A DNA stretch of 64,000 nt. Source: Magicicada septendecula (taxonomy: Eukaryota > Arthropoda > Insecta > Hemiptera > Cicadidae). Positions within the stretch are counted from its first letter, which is position 1; every line of letters starts with the position of its first letter. Location of the stretch: NCBI GenBank assembly GCA_034769895.1, contig CM068370.1, positions 35,105,747 through 35,169,746 of the forward strand, written 5' to 3'. The notes under the pieces are model-generated. The model had not been told where the DNA came from. It worked only from the letters and a program-made list of their open reading frames with translations, and did not search any database. Positions 1 to 10,955 of this stretch are shown one piece after another. The position numbers and the translations under genes were made by a program.

Positions 1-1645
1 CACATATAGGTAGCATATCAAGCAAACAGTGGAAGCAGCACTTCGAAGATTTACTCGTAGAAATCAGAAAACAGTTTATAGAAGTAGAGAATCCAAAGGA
101 GACAATAGAAAAGGACGATATTGTTATAGAAGTCTCTGAAATAACAGATGTAGTAGAAACTTTAAAAAACGGAAAATCGCCAGGAATAGGGGGAATTTAC
201 CCAGAATTAGTGAAATGGACGCCAGAGGAATTACATGTTATTCTAGCTAAACTATTTGAAAGATGTATGAATGGGGAAAAACCACCGATGGAATGAACTA
301 TTTTATATATCACACCGATTCATAAAAAGGGAGCTAAAAACGATCCTACAGACTATAGGGGAATATCAGTGATATGTACACTTGGAAGGGTATATGCAAA
401 AATAATAAAAGCCGCCTAGAAAACGAGATTAAAGATAAGCAGCCAGAAGAACAGGCAGGGTTTAGAACAGGACGATCCACTATTGACAACATTTTTACTA
501 TCAAAATAGCTTGCGAAAAGAGAGTGCAAAGAAACAGAGAGCTTCATATAGCAATGATTGATTTGGAAAAAGCCTATGATAGTGTACCAGTCTCACAGTT
601 AGGGAAGGCTTTGAAATCCTTAGAAGTATCGAACATGCTAATACAAGCAATAAAGAACCTGTATGAGGAAAACACGACCCGAGTAAAAAACGGTAGTAAC
701 TACGCAGACCTCTTCAAAGTCACAAAAGGACTAAGACAGGGATGTAGCCTTTCCCCAACTCTATTTAAAGTATATCTAGACAAAGCCCTGGAAAATGGTC
801 AACGAAAGTTAGAGGAATGGGGTTGCAAGTGGGAGAGGATAAACTGTTTAGCTTATATTTCGCTAATGATCAAGTTGTCGTTGCAGAGGATTCGGATGAT
901 CTTAGTTACATGATAAGGAAATTACAAGAAGAATACCAGCTCGCAGGTCTCGTGATAAACATGAATAAGTCTGAGTACATAATAGTCGGTAATGATGCTC
1001 AAGATAATCTCGATTTAGGAAATATCACCATAATAGGAGTTAGCACGTGTAAATATTTGGTAGTTACAGTTAATAAACAAGGAAATAGCAGCGATGAAAT
1101 AAAAGAACGATTAAACAAAGGGAAAAAAGTAATAGGATCGTTGAACTCTGTTTTATGGGATAAATCAATCACAAGGGATACAAAAAAGAGACTGTATAAG
1201 AGCGTCTTCCTAAATATAGTCACATATGGAGCCGAAACATGGGATATGACAAGGAAAACCGGAAAAAACTCTTAGCTGCCGAAATGGATTATCTAAGACG
1301 CAGTTGTAGAAAATCGAAACTGGAAAGAGTCGGAAATGAAGCAATTAGACAGAGTATGAACATGACGAAGAACATAGTGGAAGAAATTGAAAAAAAAACA
1401 ACTAGTATGGTTTGGACACACAAAAAGAATGGACGAAACCAGGTGGCCCAAGAGAATGGATACTCTATTTTTTTAGAGTGGATACCGTATGAGAGGAAGA
1501 AAAGAGGAAGGCCACGAAGAAGTTGGCGAGAGGGTGTAGATGAAGCTATGAAACTTAGAGGCCTGGAAGAAGACATGTGCTATATTAGAAGAGAACAGAA
1601 ACTAGGGACGGAGAAGCGGCCTAGGCCGTAGAAATCCGTTATATA
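1..1645 (+). mobile_element. LINE family A: decayed reverse transcriptase, 5' end outside window
   Basis: Non-LTR retrotransposon ORF2 remnant entering from the left edge. Frame 3 reads HIGSISSKQWKQHFEDLL and continues through NGKSPG and PTDYRGISVI, typical of the fingers region. It then runs through motif A (IDLEKAYDSVP), motif B (GLRQGCSLSP) and the C-terminal region with YGAETWD and KKRGRPRRSW. The catalytic box reads YFANDQ where family members here have FADDQ (see 17210-17515), so a catalytic Asp is changed. An in-frame TGA lies at 294-296. Frame changes occur near 410, 850 and 1250, and the WxGHxxRM-like stretch near 1400 is garbled. It is a dead copy. The same family recurs at 16545-17700 and 33266-33760, both on the minus strand. 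Confidence 0.9.
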
Positions 1646-1689
1646 TACAATTAAATTTATTTACAATACCAGTAAAGCCCATTATTTAC

Positions 1690-2125
1690 TTACTACGGGA
1701 GTGAGTTATGAACAACAACCAAGAAACAAGACAGTAAAATACAGGTCTCAGAAACAGTGTTCTTAAGAGCAGTTAAAAGGTGTTCTAAACTTGACTGTAC
1801 AAAGAATGAGCCCGTAAGAAAAGAATTACAAGATTTTTACTTGAATGAAAAATTAAAAGATTACAAACAAGGTGGTAAGAGCACTTGGAAAGAATGCTAG
1901 CTTCCAGACTGGCCAAACAAGTCTGGAAGTACAAACCTATAGGCCACAGGTGTGTAGATGCCTGGAGTATCTTTGAAGGCGGAACAGGCAGCACTTTGCC
2001 GACTGGCCAAACAAGTCTGGAAGTACAAACCTATAGGCCACAGGAGTGTGGGTAGACCCAGGAAGAGATGGCTGGAGTATCTTTGAAGGCGGAACAGGCA
2101 GCACTTTGCATATGCCGTGTTGTGA
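1690..2125 (+). mobile_element. LINE family B 3' tail with internal tandem duplication
   Basis: Reads the C-terminal part of a LINE ORF2: YGSELWTTTKKQ-like, then FLRAVKRCSKL, then NEKLKDYKQ, then the KQVWKYKPIGHR type tail. It matches the copies at 46690-47480 (+), 27150-27965 (-) and 55375-55760 (-). The segment beginning GACTGGCCAAACAAG at 1907 is repeated from 2001; the first copy is about 14 bases shorter. The element ends with GCCGTGTTGTGAAGATGATGA, so the tail is GAT-type, not poly(A). It abuts the end of LINE A, suggesting insertion at or near that end. Confidence 0.85.
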
Positions 2126-2417
2126 AGATGATGACGAACGGTTTTGTTTTATAAATTACGTCTTAAATTAAATTTACTTGCAATAGCAGTGAAGCTAATA
2201 AAGGAAAGATTGAAACGAAAGGCGAGAGACAAGAGAAGTACGAAAGAGAAAGATCGAGGACTAAAGAGATAAGACGGGATTACTGGGAGATCTGAAGTCT
2301 TGTGCCTTACGTCCGCTTCTTGCATTCTTAAAATCTTCCTCGATATCATTTCTATGTTACACGCACGCGCGTTGCGCTGTAGGTTAAGCTGGCATACGAT
2401 ACCGGTCTCCTCGCATG

Positions 2418-2450
<33 letters not shown>

Positions 2451-2493
2451 ACAGATACGCGTAAAGTAATAAAAAATGAGTAATATTGAGGAT

Positions 2494-2542
<49 letters not shown>

Positions 2543-3000
2543 GTCGTCTGCAATGTCACCACCACTTTCGCCACAAGTCAGTGACCTGGTTAAGGATGGA
2601 TAATCACGTACCGGCTTACCGTGTCACACAACAATGCACAGTCTTATGTAGCCTTGCATTGCGGTCGCTCTCTCAGTCTTGCCGTTCTGTTCTGTTCTAA
2701 AAACTTACATAAACCCTTTGTTTTGGACACACCGATTACATTTTTATCCGACAAACGCTTATAGCCGCACCACAGCTGTCACGTGCATGTCCCGTGATCG
2801 CGGCACCACGTCGAATCATACAGCCACCTTGTACAAAACACACTGTGAAGAAAATACATGTTAACGCATGCGAAAACTGCTTCATTAGACGTTTAACTTT
2901 TTTTTTTTGTAACGATTTACTAGCTACTTTAACAGAAACCATTCAAAAGCACTTCCCTCCCTCTCTACCTTCATCCTATAACTTGCCTCTTAAGATTATA
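2126..3000. other. No gene seen; two microsatellites
   Basis: No coding similarity recognised. An (AC)n run lies at about 2416-2449 and a (CTA)n run at about 2495-2543. The Leu-rich reading frame over the latter is an artefact of the trinucleotide repeat. Confidence 0.6.
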
Positions 3001-4261
3001 CAGCAGCGTATTTACGGAGAGGGTCGATCGAGACCGGACCTCCCCGAGGGTCGAAACAAGTTGACGATTATTGTTACTCACTTAATTTTTAGGTTGTTTT
3101 ATTATATTTCCACTGTGTATCCAGCGGCGTATCTACAATTTGACCCTGGGGGGAGTCCTGGGTCGAGTCGGCTTCGTACAAAAAAAAGCAAGTTAAAACT
3201 ATGGAAGGTTTAATAAAATAAAAGCGACAATTGATGTAAATACAGTCGCTGATTTATTTAGTATACAAATACACAGAAACTGATACACTTAGTCTGACAC
3301 ACAATTGTTAACTGAACTGAACTGCACTAAAGATCGACACTTTATATACCTTTTCTAAGACAACCAGAAAGATCCAGAAATCTCTATACATCAATGACAA
3401 AAATGTTCCCCACTACAAAACTCTAGACACTTCCACACTACAAAGAGGCCCAATCAGAGCCTCACGGCACGCCCACGCGCCATGCAAGCAATACAATAAC
3501 CCTGTTTACAACTTTGTTTACTAGATGGATGGAGAGTTTTCGAGATCTTTCTCTTAACAAAAACTAATCAACATTACTATTTTTAAAGTGCCAGAACAAC
3601 GTCTGATAACATACAGGAAGCAAACCCATTAAAGTAAACTGTGAAAACACAGTAAAAATACGCCTTATTGAAACACTAAAGATACTTATCAACTCAAAAA
3701 CTCACCAAAGATACTTATCGACAAAGATACTTATTGACTGAATTTCCTATATTTCATATTTCACACGTAGGCTATACCTTAGTGCTGTGTAAAAAACTTG
3801 TCTGTAGCCTATATTTAAAAGAGTTATTACTATATTAGTGCATAGAGGTGACAAAATAATAAAATATTCTAAAAATTAAAAGATTAACATAATTCGTCAA
3901 CTTATTTTGACCCTCGGGGGGGGGGGGGTTTCGTCTCGTTTGCCCCCCCCGTAAATACGCCACTGGTGTGTACTAATAGTAACTCTTTTTTAAATATACA
4001 AACGGGTTTGTTACACAGCATTTGCGTATTCGTTTAAAATATGAATATAAGAATATCAATTCATAGTGCCAGTAACTCGTATTTTTATCGCGTTATTACC
4101 ATTTACTTTAGTGAGAGATTGGTTTCAGGACGTTATCAAACGTTTTCCAACCGCTTTAAAGATAGTAATCTTGATTAGGCGTAACTCGTTTCTTTTTTAG
4201 CATGAAGCAGACTCGGCAGAACCCCTCCCCCACCGAAGACCAAATTCTAGATAAGCCATTG
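3001..4261 (-). mobile_element. M1 element (hAT-like non-autonomous), outer copy of a nest
   Basis: Minus-strand copy of the repeat called M1. Its left end at 3001 reads CAGCAGCGTATTTACGG and its right end at 4261 is the complement of CAATGGCTTATCTAGA. Full M1 copies elsewhere are about 410-430 bp with ends CAGTGGCGTATCTAG and CAGGGGCGTATTTAC. This copy is interrupted at about 3122-3965 by a plus-strand M1. Its two parts (3001-3121 and 3966-4261) are collinear with other M1 copies. No coding capacity. hAT assignment rests on CAG-type ends and an 8-bp duplication at 63348-63776. Confidence 0.75.
3122..3965 (+). mobile_element. M1 element, inner copy
   Basis: Plus-strand M1 from CAGCGGCGTATCTACA to TAAATACGCCACTG, inserted in the minus-strand M1 above. 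The flanks GTGTATC (left) and GTGTACT (right) look like an imperfect target duplication. It is about 400 bp longer than other copies. The extra block, about 3205-3555, is absent from other M1 copies and is bordered by similar TTAA-containing words, so it may be a further insertion that I cannot identify. A run of G then C near 3918-3950 is typical of M1 3' ends. Confidence 0.75.
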
Positions 4262-4887
4262 TCCATATAAATCTTTGTCTGTCCAGTAGGTTGCATTAAA
4301 TACCTCTAGCCAATTACTTGGCCTGCATATTGTCCCCTTTCTAGAGGTAGTCTTTCTATTGCAATTGTCTCGGTGCTCACTCATGATAAACGTTACCGGA
4401 TCCATACTCTGTTATTTTCTTAACGTAATTTGCTACTTTCCTTTCGTACCTTTGTTCCGTTTTGCTTTACCAGGCACGTAGAATGTGTACATTTGGTATG
4501 AGAAAAGAAATATGTTTTTCCCTTCAAACATCCAATTTTGCAATCCAAATCTAGAATGCTGTTTCATTTCAGGTATTAACAAGAAGGGAATACTACCCTG
4601 TTAAGGAAACGTTTCACATAAGAAAAAATTCACATGATAAAGTGCCATGTGAAGTTTATGAAGTTTTTAACTGTGGGGAAGACAAACGGACAACAGTTGC
4701 GCAGGGAGTTTTGGGTCCTGGTGTATGGCGTTGTCCGGAACGCATCCCTACGAACGCCAGGTGCAGTGAGGTCATTTTTCGCAGCACAACGAGTTAAGAT
4801 GCAAATCCCCGTTGCACCACACAGCGTGCATATGAGGATTTCGTTGATTGCTCTACGCTCAGGACGCAGCTCCACAGTTCATCCGCA
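4262..4887. other. No gene recognised
   Basis: A short open stretch at 4634-4870 (+) has no recognisable domain and leads directly into the satellite array. Confidence 0.4.
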
Positions 4888-5181
4888 GGAGCTGGCGTCG
4901 ACGATAGGCGCAGCCGCATGCGGATAGCTCCCACAAGGACCTGGCGTGGACGATAGGCGCAGCCGCATGCGGACAGCTCCCGCAAGGAGCTGGCGTGGAC
5001 GATAGGCGCAGCCGCATGCGGATAGCTCCCGCAAGGAGCTGGCGTGGACGATAGGCGCAGCCGCATGCGGATAGCTCCCACAAGGACCTGGCGTGGACGA
5101 TAGGCGCAGCCGCATGCGGACAGCTCCCGCAAGGAGCTGGCGTGGACGATAGGCGCAGCCGCATGCGGATAGCTCCCGCAA
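4888..5181. repeat. 49-bp minisatellite, six units, in a 147-bp higher-order pattern
   Basis: Six consecutive 49-bp GC-rich units. Two variable positions (GGAGCTGG versus GGACCTGG; GATAGCTCC versus GACAGCTCC) plus CACAA versus CGCAA define three unit types that recur in the order 1-2-3-1-2-3, giving two copies of a 147-bp unit. Because 49 is one more than a multiple of three, all three minus-strand frames stay open. The resulting reading frames of about 112 residues each are repeat artefacts. Confidence 0.95.
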
Positions 5182-5784
5182 CGAGGCTCTTGTACACCTC
5201 GTAGTTTCCCCTGACTGCAAATCTTACGAGGCGACTCGAGCTGATTCTGTTGTGCCTGATCTAATTGTGGCAGACGCTATACTAGCTGCACATACGTTGG
5301 GAAGTCGCCGGTGCATGCTGCCTGGCTTGTGCCAGGCAGCGGTTCGTAGGAGGTCAGTAGGCACGTGGGCGATGCAGACAGGGACTGTGGGAATTTAATG
5401 TACTAACAATAAAAACATAACAGCCGGGCCCACAGGGGTCACAATGCGGGGCCTACTGACTAGGGGGGCCCTCGCAAACATTTCCCTTAATTTTCTAAAA
5501 AAAGCTACAGGCTAAGCCATTGAACTTAAGGAAAACTAAATGTCCCCAAATGTATTTAACATCAGAAACAAATACATTTACTTTTTTACTGTTATTTTAC
5601 CAGTACCTGATGACGTACTTTGAGAGTACACGCTATTTGGTTAACTGCTCAGTAGAGCGGTGATTCCAGTTAAGAATGCATTAAGACCACCAGCCGGGCC
5701 ATCATCGTTATTGGTTCTGAGGTACGAAAGGAAACAAATAAATGGACCAAAGTACTAGATCGCGGTGTCAATATCAACCTGACA
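5182..5784. other. No gene; one perfect hairpin
   Basis: No coding similarity. A 9-bp perfect stem, CTGCCTGGC / GCCAGGCAG with a 4-base loop, lies at 5318-5339. Nothing else stands out. Confidence 0.5.
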
Positions 5785-6620
5785 TTGGCAGCTTCAAATT
5801 TTGGGGGGGGGGTGATTGGTCCTTGTTAGGACCAGGCTCGGGATGATCTGGGGCAAGCCCCCTTCAGCGATATGATAAGGAATTTGTATGGAGTCGTACG
5901 CCAGTGCAGACCGGCCGTTGAGAAGGTGGAGGCACGTGGAAGGAAGAGTAGTGCATGCAGGAGTATTGTGTGTCTATGTAGTTGGTAGCCAGGTGTGTGA
6001 AGGAAGAGGCAGATGGAGGCGCCAATAATGAGTGTTTGTTTATTTATGTTTTCAGGGTGGCGTCAAGGTAGGTTAAAGTAGTAGTGGATTAAAGAGCTGG
6101 GTAATGGGTGGTGGGAAATTAAATTATAGTAAGATCAAGAAGGTTGATAGGTGGGAAATTTTTGTAGTTTCAGACTTAAAAGCTGCTAGATGTTTCTATT
6201 TCTATGACGCTGTCGGCGAGGAATTCTGGGCGAGGTCCATCGGCTATGGTAAGGAGACGATTTATTAAGAAGGAAGGTCTACTAATATTGCGGGTAGTTC
6301 TGTTGATGGATGGGACTATTGATTGGAGGGAAGTGCGTTGTGAGGCCGTTCTGGAATATTTCCAATTCAGTTTAGTTAGGAAGGTGTCCAGGTGAGGGAA
6401 TAAGCTGTTTAAAGCATACAGAGCTCTGTTGGAGGTGTTCAGTCGTAGATCAGACTTAGTAATTCACCAGAGCAGCGTTTGTATTTATTTAGAGTCCTAA
6501 GAGAGCGGATTCGGGCACGGACAAGGTTCGAGGTTCTTTTGATGTGAGGTCGCCAGGTAAGTTTGGAGTCAAGCGCGACGTCCAGATATTTGCATTCACG
6601 CAGCTTCAAATTTAGTTTTT
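5785..6620 (-). mobile_element. Jockey-type LINE remnant
   Basis: The minus strand from about 6610 downward reads ECKYLDVALDSKLTWRPHI and then KRTSNLVRARIRSLRTLNK. This is the Jockey/CR1-type block after the catalytic box, usually YLGVxLDxxLTWxxHI. A stop follows at about 6447 and the rest, to about 5800, is heavily decayed. The Jockey-type tail at 60970-61405 may be the downstream part of a related family. Confidence 0.65.
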
Positions 6621-8280
6621 AGAGGCCACAAATAGAAGAGATTCCAGGCCAATATCCGACACGTTTTGACAGTTATTCATACTTTTAGTAAATATTATCA
6701 CAGGTCCGAAAAACAGGGAGAAGTATATGAGTCCAATAATTCAAAATGAACTCACTCAGTTTTTATCTAAAAAAGCTAAAATTATTATTTGGAATCTGCT
6801 CTATTTTTTTCTGTAATAACGGGTACTACACAAGACGTTAACAGAAACGATCAACTGAATCAAACGTGCCTCAATTTCTCAAGACGAAGCAAGAAGATGA
6901 ACCAACTTAAAAATTAATGAAAGCTTTTTATTATTATTATTCCGGCTGTACACATTTTCCGGAACCAAAGATTACAGAAGTGATTGAATTTTTAGCTTTC
7001 ACTGCTGCTTGTCCATCCAAAGATCTTCCTCAATTTCTCGTTCCCTCAATACAGTCTTAATTTATTATATCCAGGTGGCAGGTAACTCTTCCTCTTTTCC
7101 TTGTTCCTGGTGGGGTCCATTTCATAACCCTCCTTGGCAATCTTTCCTGTCTCATTCGTTTTGTGTGTCCATGAAAGCTTTTTATGATTATTGGAAAGAA
7201 CCTAAGAAACTGGCCTGGTCTTAGAAGAAGCGATTTTAAACAGTCTTGAAGAGAAAGTATTCTGTTTACGTTACATAATTTTAGTAACTGCCATACACAT
7301 ATAAGGGGCGGTTAGTATTCAAGAGGGAACAGTGGCATGAATTAAGTAGGGGTAGTAGGGGGATTCCTGCGGGGGCTCAGAAAAAAGAGTTACGCCACTG
7401 ACCTGCTGCAATCACAATTAAAGTATGATTTGCAATGACTGCACCCAGCTTCTGGGAGCGTACCATTCCGTTACAAAAAATAACTACGTGTCGTTGAACA
7501 AAGTTTCGCTGGTAGGTTAGCAGTGTTTCATCTAGTACAAGACACAACCAAGATTGTTAGTCCTGGAGGTCCTATGCCGTTGACCATTCGCTGGCTATTC
7601 CGCCTTTAGGGACAGTTTCTCATCCCAAAGGGAGATGGGTACCCTAAACTCTACCCGCTCATCTGCCCTCCTAGGAGGCCGTTGGCACTTGGTAGAGGGG
7701 GTCACCTTGTACCAGGTGACACTCGGTCGCCAGAGCCTCGTTAGTAGAAACAGCGGTCACCGCGAGAAGGTGAGGTTGGCATTTGAGGAAGCGAGGGCCA
7801 AGCTTTTTAGCTTTTTAACTATTTCAAAAAACTCAAAGTGTCCAATACGTGGTTCAAAGAAACAGGAAAAGACATAGAAGAACTCCAGATTACTCAAGAA
7901 GACATTGAAGAATGCTTGCCCCCCCAAAAATAAATTTAAAAAGCCCAAGGTTTTGAAGAAACCCCCAAGAAGAGGACAGGTGCCACCTGGACTGACCAAA
8001 GGAGGGAGAGACATCGATCAAGAACAAAGGAGATGTAGGAGAGGAGTAAGAGAGAGGGGAAGAAGGGAGAACCAGTTGAATCAAACGTAGGCCACAGTGG
8101 CTCACACGCAAAAAAAACTACGTATCATGGCCTAATACTAAAAAATCAGAACCAAAGGGGAGATTAAACTCTGGCCGTGGAAATCAAAGAATCTGCTCTA
8201 GGAAATGCTACAACAATGGTTCCGAACACGCCATGACGGTTCATTATGCCACGACACATGATGACCTAAACGTCAGCTTA
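6621..8280. other. No gene recognised
   Basis: No reading frame with recognisable domain content. A Lys/Arg-rich frame at 7905-8090 and its neighbours are short and unsupported. The words GGTCACCTTGTACC and AGGTGACACTCGG near 7710 can form a weak hairpin. Confidence 0.4.
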
Positions 8281-8289
8281 TCAGATCCT

Positions 8290-8510
8290 GAAGGTAATTC
8301 TTCTAAGACGAAAGTTTAGGTATAAGTCAAAGATAATTTCAACAAAATAAACATGTCTCACGATTTTTGTTTTAAACCTTCTTTGTGTTTCTTGTTCCTT
8401 TTTTGTCAATGTCCATGTCTCACCACTGTAAGTAAAAACTTGTCTGTTAACTATCTTATTTATTTTTATTTTTGTTTTGCAGCTAATTAGTCTGCTTCTC
8501 AATAGTCTGC
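8290..8510 (-). mobile_element. RTE-like LINE fragment
   Basis: The minus strand reads SCKTKIKINKIVNRQVFTYSG, then GETWTLTKKEQETQRRF. This is the RTE-type block after the polymerase domain (usually YKTLIRPVxxYGSETW with TLTKKxExxLRxFERKILR). Only about 70 codons remain, ending in unrelated sequence. Confidence 0.7.
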
Positions 8511-9600
8511 TGGTGGCATAATAATATGACCTATTCCCTATTTGTATAGTGTCATGTAACTGTCATATTAATAACTATAATAATTATTATGTTGCTATAA
8601 CAAATTTATTTAAAAAAAAATAGTTTATTTATAGTATAAGTTAAACATATACAGACGAGTAGGCCTACACATGTTGAACAGACGAACAGGTAGGCGCGCG
8701 CGTGAAGACCACAGCAACATTTGGTTCGTTTACCTGAAAGCAAACTTCATGGTTACTTTTAACTTATATAAAGTTTTACAACCGGCAGCACAATTTTGAC
8801 GTTTATTGGGGGTGCAATAAACCGGCCCGTTAGATTTTACAAGGTCCTCTGACCATTTTCAAAGAGGGTAAATTAGGTATGTTCCTTCAAGGCTCGCGTC
8901 TACAACTGTAAACCGAAGCTGGTGGTTGTGGGGGACGTTTCCTTATTAATACAGAACACGTTTTATGAGAAGCTACAACGAGAACAACGAGAGACTATCT
9001 GCGTGGACGGGCGGAAATATTTTTTAAAATTATTCGTATCAAACACACTCTATTATCGTGTGTTTTCTCATACTGAGGTAAGGAAGGTGGAAAGGGGGCC
9101 TGGAGAATCTAGCACCCGCGAGGACAGCGTAGTGGTACGTTGTCTTACGTCAAAGTCATTTAATTCTCTACTTTAAGTGTAAAGTTCGATCCAGACGCAG
9201 ACAGGAAACTGATAGCAACTGTGTACAATAGTTAAAACAGTCCATAATTGTACATTGTACAAACAGTGTAAATCGTTTAACACGAAAACGGTTAACACGA
9301 AATATGGCCACATCTGGGGTCCACATCTTGTGGATACGGGTTTGGCAATCCCGACGTGTCCAAGCTGGATTCTCCCTTTGCTTCAACTTGTCCTTTCCTT
9401 TAGTCTTTTCTGTCTAGTCTCTCTTGACTGACTCTTGTTCTTTTAAGACCACGACGCTATTACAGTAATCGAGGGCTAGGGTGTCTTCCTTTATCAATTC
9501 TAATTTCTTAATTTTGGATGGCTTAGGATATTAGAGTGCTCACTGATGCCGATATGTGAGCACTGGAAATACTAAGAAATGTTTAGTACCAGAATAACTG
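8511..9600. other. No gene; TAACACGAAA repeat
   Basis: No coding similarity. TTTAACACGAAAACGGTTAA at about 9274-9296 repeats the word TTAACACGAAA. The same word recurs at 10080-10105 and 14207-14240 and resembles pogo/Tigger-type terminal sequence. Confidence 0.4.
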
Positions 9601-9709
9601 ATACAAAGCCACCAAATCCTATATCAGAAAGAGAAGGGTGAGGGCGAATCTCCTGCGCCCCAAAACAGTGGCCTTGCGGCTAAGGTATGGTGACCCTGAC
9701 AGAAGAGTA

Positions 9710-10010
9710 AGGAAAGCGGCAAGATTCAGAGTGCTGAAATGCAGTTTCTTCGAAATACTTTAAATTATATATTGCAAGGTGGAATAAGGAATGAAGATAT
9801 CAGAGCAGAACTCGAAATAAATGACATAAATTACAGAAGAAAATGGTGGGATCATCTGCAAAGGATGACAGAGGATGGATTGCCGAAAGCGTCACTGGAC
9901 TATAAAGCCATTGGTAGAAGAGACGTGGGTCGTCCGAGGATGAGATGCGTGCCGGAACATGTGTGTATAACCTAATCCTTGAAGAGGAGAAGAAGACGAA
10001 ATATGGCTCA
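9710..10010 (+). mobile_element. LINE family H 3' tail
   Basis: The open stretch at 9739-9975 includes AELEINDINYRRKWWDHLQR, then MTEDGLPK and GRRDVGRPRMR. This is the typical LINE C-terminal WxxHLxRM and GRRxxGRPRxxW module. It matches 33960-34440 (+) and 39955-40120 (-), which end with WVPEQV. The preceding 9610-9710 may also be coding (TKSYIRKRRVRANLL) but is not recognised. Confidence 0.75.
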
Positions 10011-10164
10011 GGTCCCGATCGCTGCTTAGGTCTATATTTTACAATTACAGTTTGTACGGTTAACAGGAAAGTTTTACCTACGAAATATCGGTTAACACGA
10101 AAAAGGTTTTTTTTTTTTAATATTTCCTTTTGCTGGCTTTTCAATAGCCGCATAATAAATAAAT

Positions 10165-10460
10165 AAATCCATAGATGCACGCCTCAAAACAGTGCCAGTT
10201 AAAAACTGTGAAAGTTTTGAGAGCGTCGACGAACTTGACACGCAAAACGCGACAATGAAAATTTACGAGTTCTTACAGCTACCGATACGGTTTCTTTGCT
10301 GAGACGTGTTCGTCGATGTTTGCAGGCTAACTCGGAAGGTGAAGTGTTTGACCACATTGATAAATTAGAACAATTTGTTGGAAATAAAGCGGTGCAGAAT
10401 TCTATGGAAGAGAAAATAGTAGACCATTTTTTTAGAAATCGAACATTGTTATTGTAGAAA
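10165..10460 (+). pseudogene. Possible pogo/Tigger-like transposase C-terminus
   Basis: The frame ending at about 10455 reads DTVSLLRRVRRCLQANSEGE, then VFDHIDKLEQFV, then EEKIVDHFFRNRTLLL and stop. The paired helices plus a terminal IVDHFF recall the C-termini of pogo/Tigger transposases, where a PCNA-binding PIP motif is known. The flank at 10080-10105 carries TTAACACGAAA, consistent with such ends. An upstream frame (KNCESFESVDELD) may belong to it after a frameshift. No DDE catalytic core is present. It could be something else. Confidence 0.35.
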
Positions 10461-10578
10461 CATTAAAGAACATGTACTACATTACTGAACAAGAAAACCT
10501 AAATCGTAAGACTAAATTAAGAACATCTACGATGTATATATACTAAATTTGTATTTATACTATATAATATGTATATAT

Positions 10579-10955
10579 AACCATATTTTTCTAAAAATTA
10601 ACCGGAAATTGCCAGAGGATACTATGGTTTATATAATTTTATACCATATTTTTCTAAAAATTAACCAGAATTGCCAGAGGATACTATGGTTTATATATTT
10701 ATAAACCATATTTTTCTAAAAATTAACCAGAAATTGCCAGAGGATACTATGGTTTATATACTTTTATACCATATTTTTCTAAAAATTAACCAGAATTGCC
10801 AGAGGATACTATGGTTTATATATTTATAAACCACATTTTTCTAAAAATTAACCAGGATTGCCAGAGGATACTATGGTTTATATATTTATAAACCATATTT
10901 TTCTAAAAATTAACCAGAAATTGCCAGAGGATACTATGATTTATATATTATAACG
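10579..10955. repeat. 63-bp hairpin tandem array, about six units
   Basis: Units of about 62-64 bp. Each begins with ATAAACCATA-type sequence and ends with TATGGTTTAT, so each unit can fold into a hairpin. The inner part contains TTTTTCTAAAAATTAACC and GCCAGAGGATACTATGG. A further unit lies at 13858-13915, beyond the 2.9-kb insert, so the array was split by an insertion. Confidence 0.9.

Noticed and set aside
4794-5220. Three overlapping minus-strand frames of about 112 residues with CGCAYRPRQ-type repeats
   Set aside because: They arise from the 49-bp repeat, whose length keeps all three frames open; no start, domain or codon signal supports a protein.
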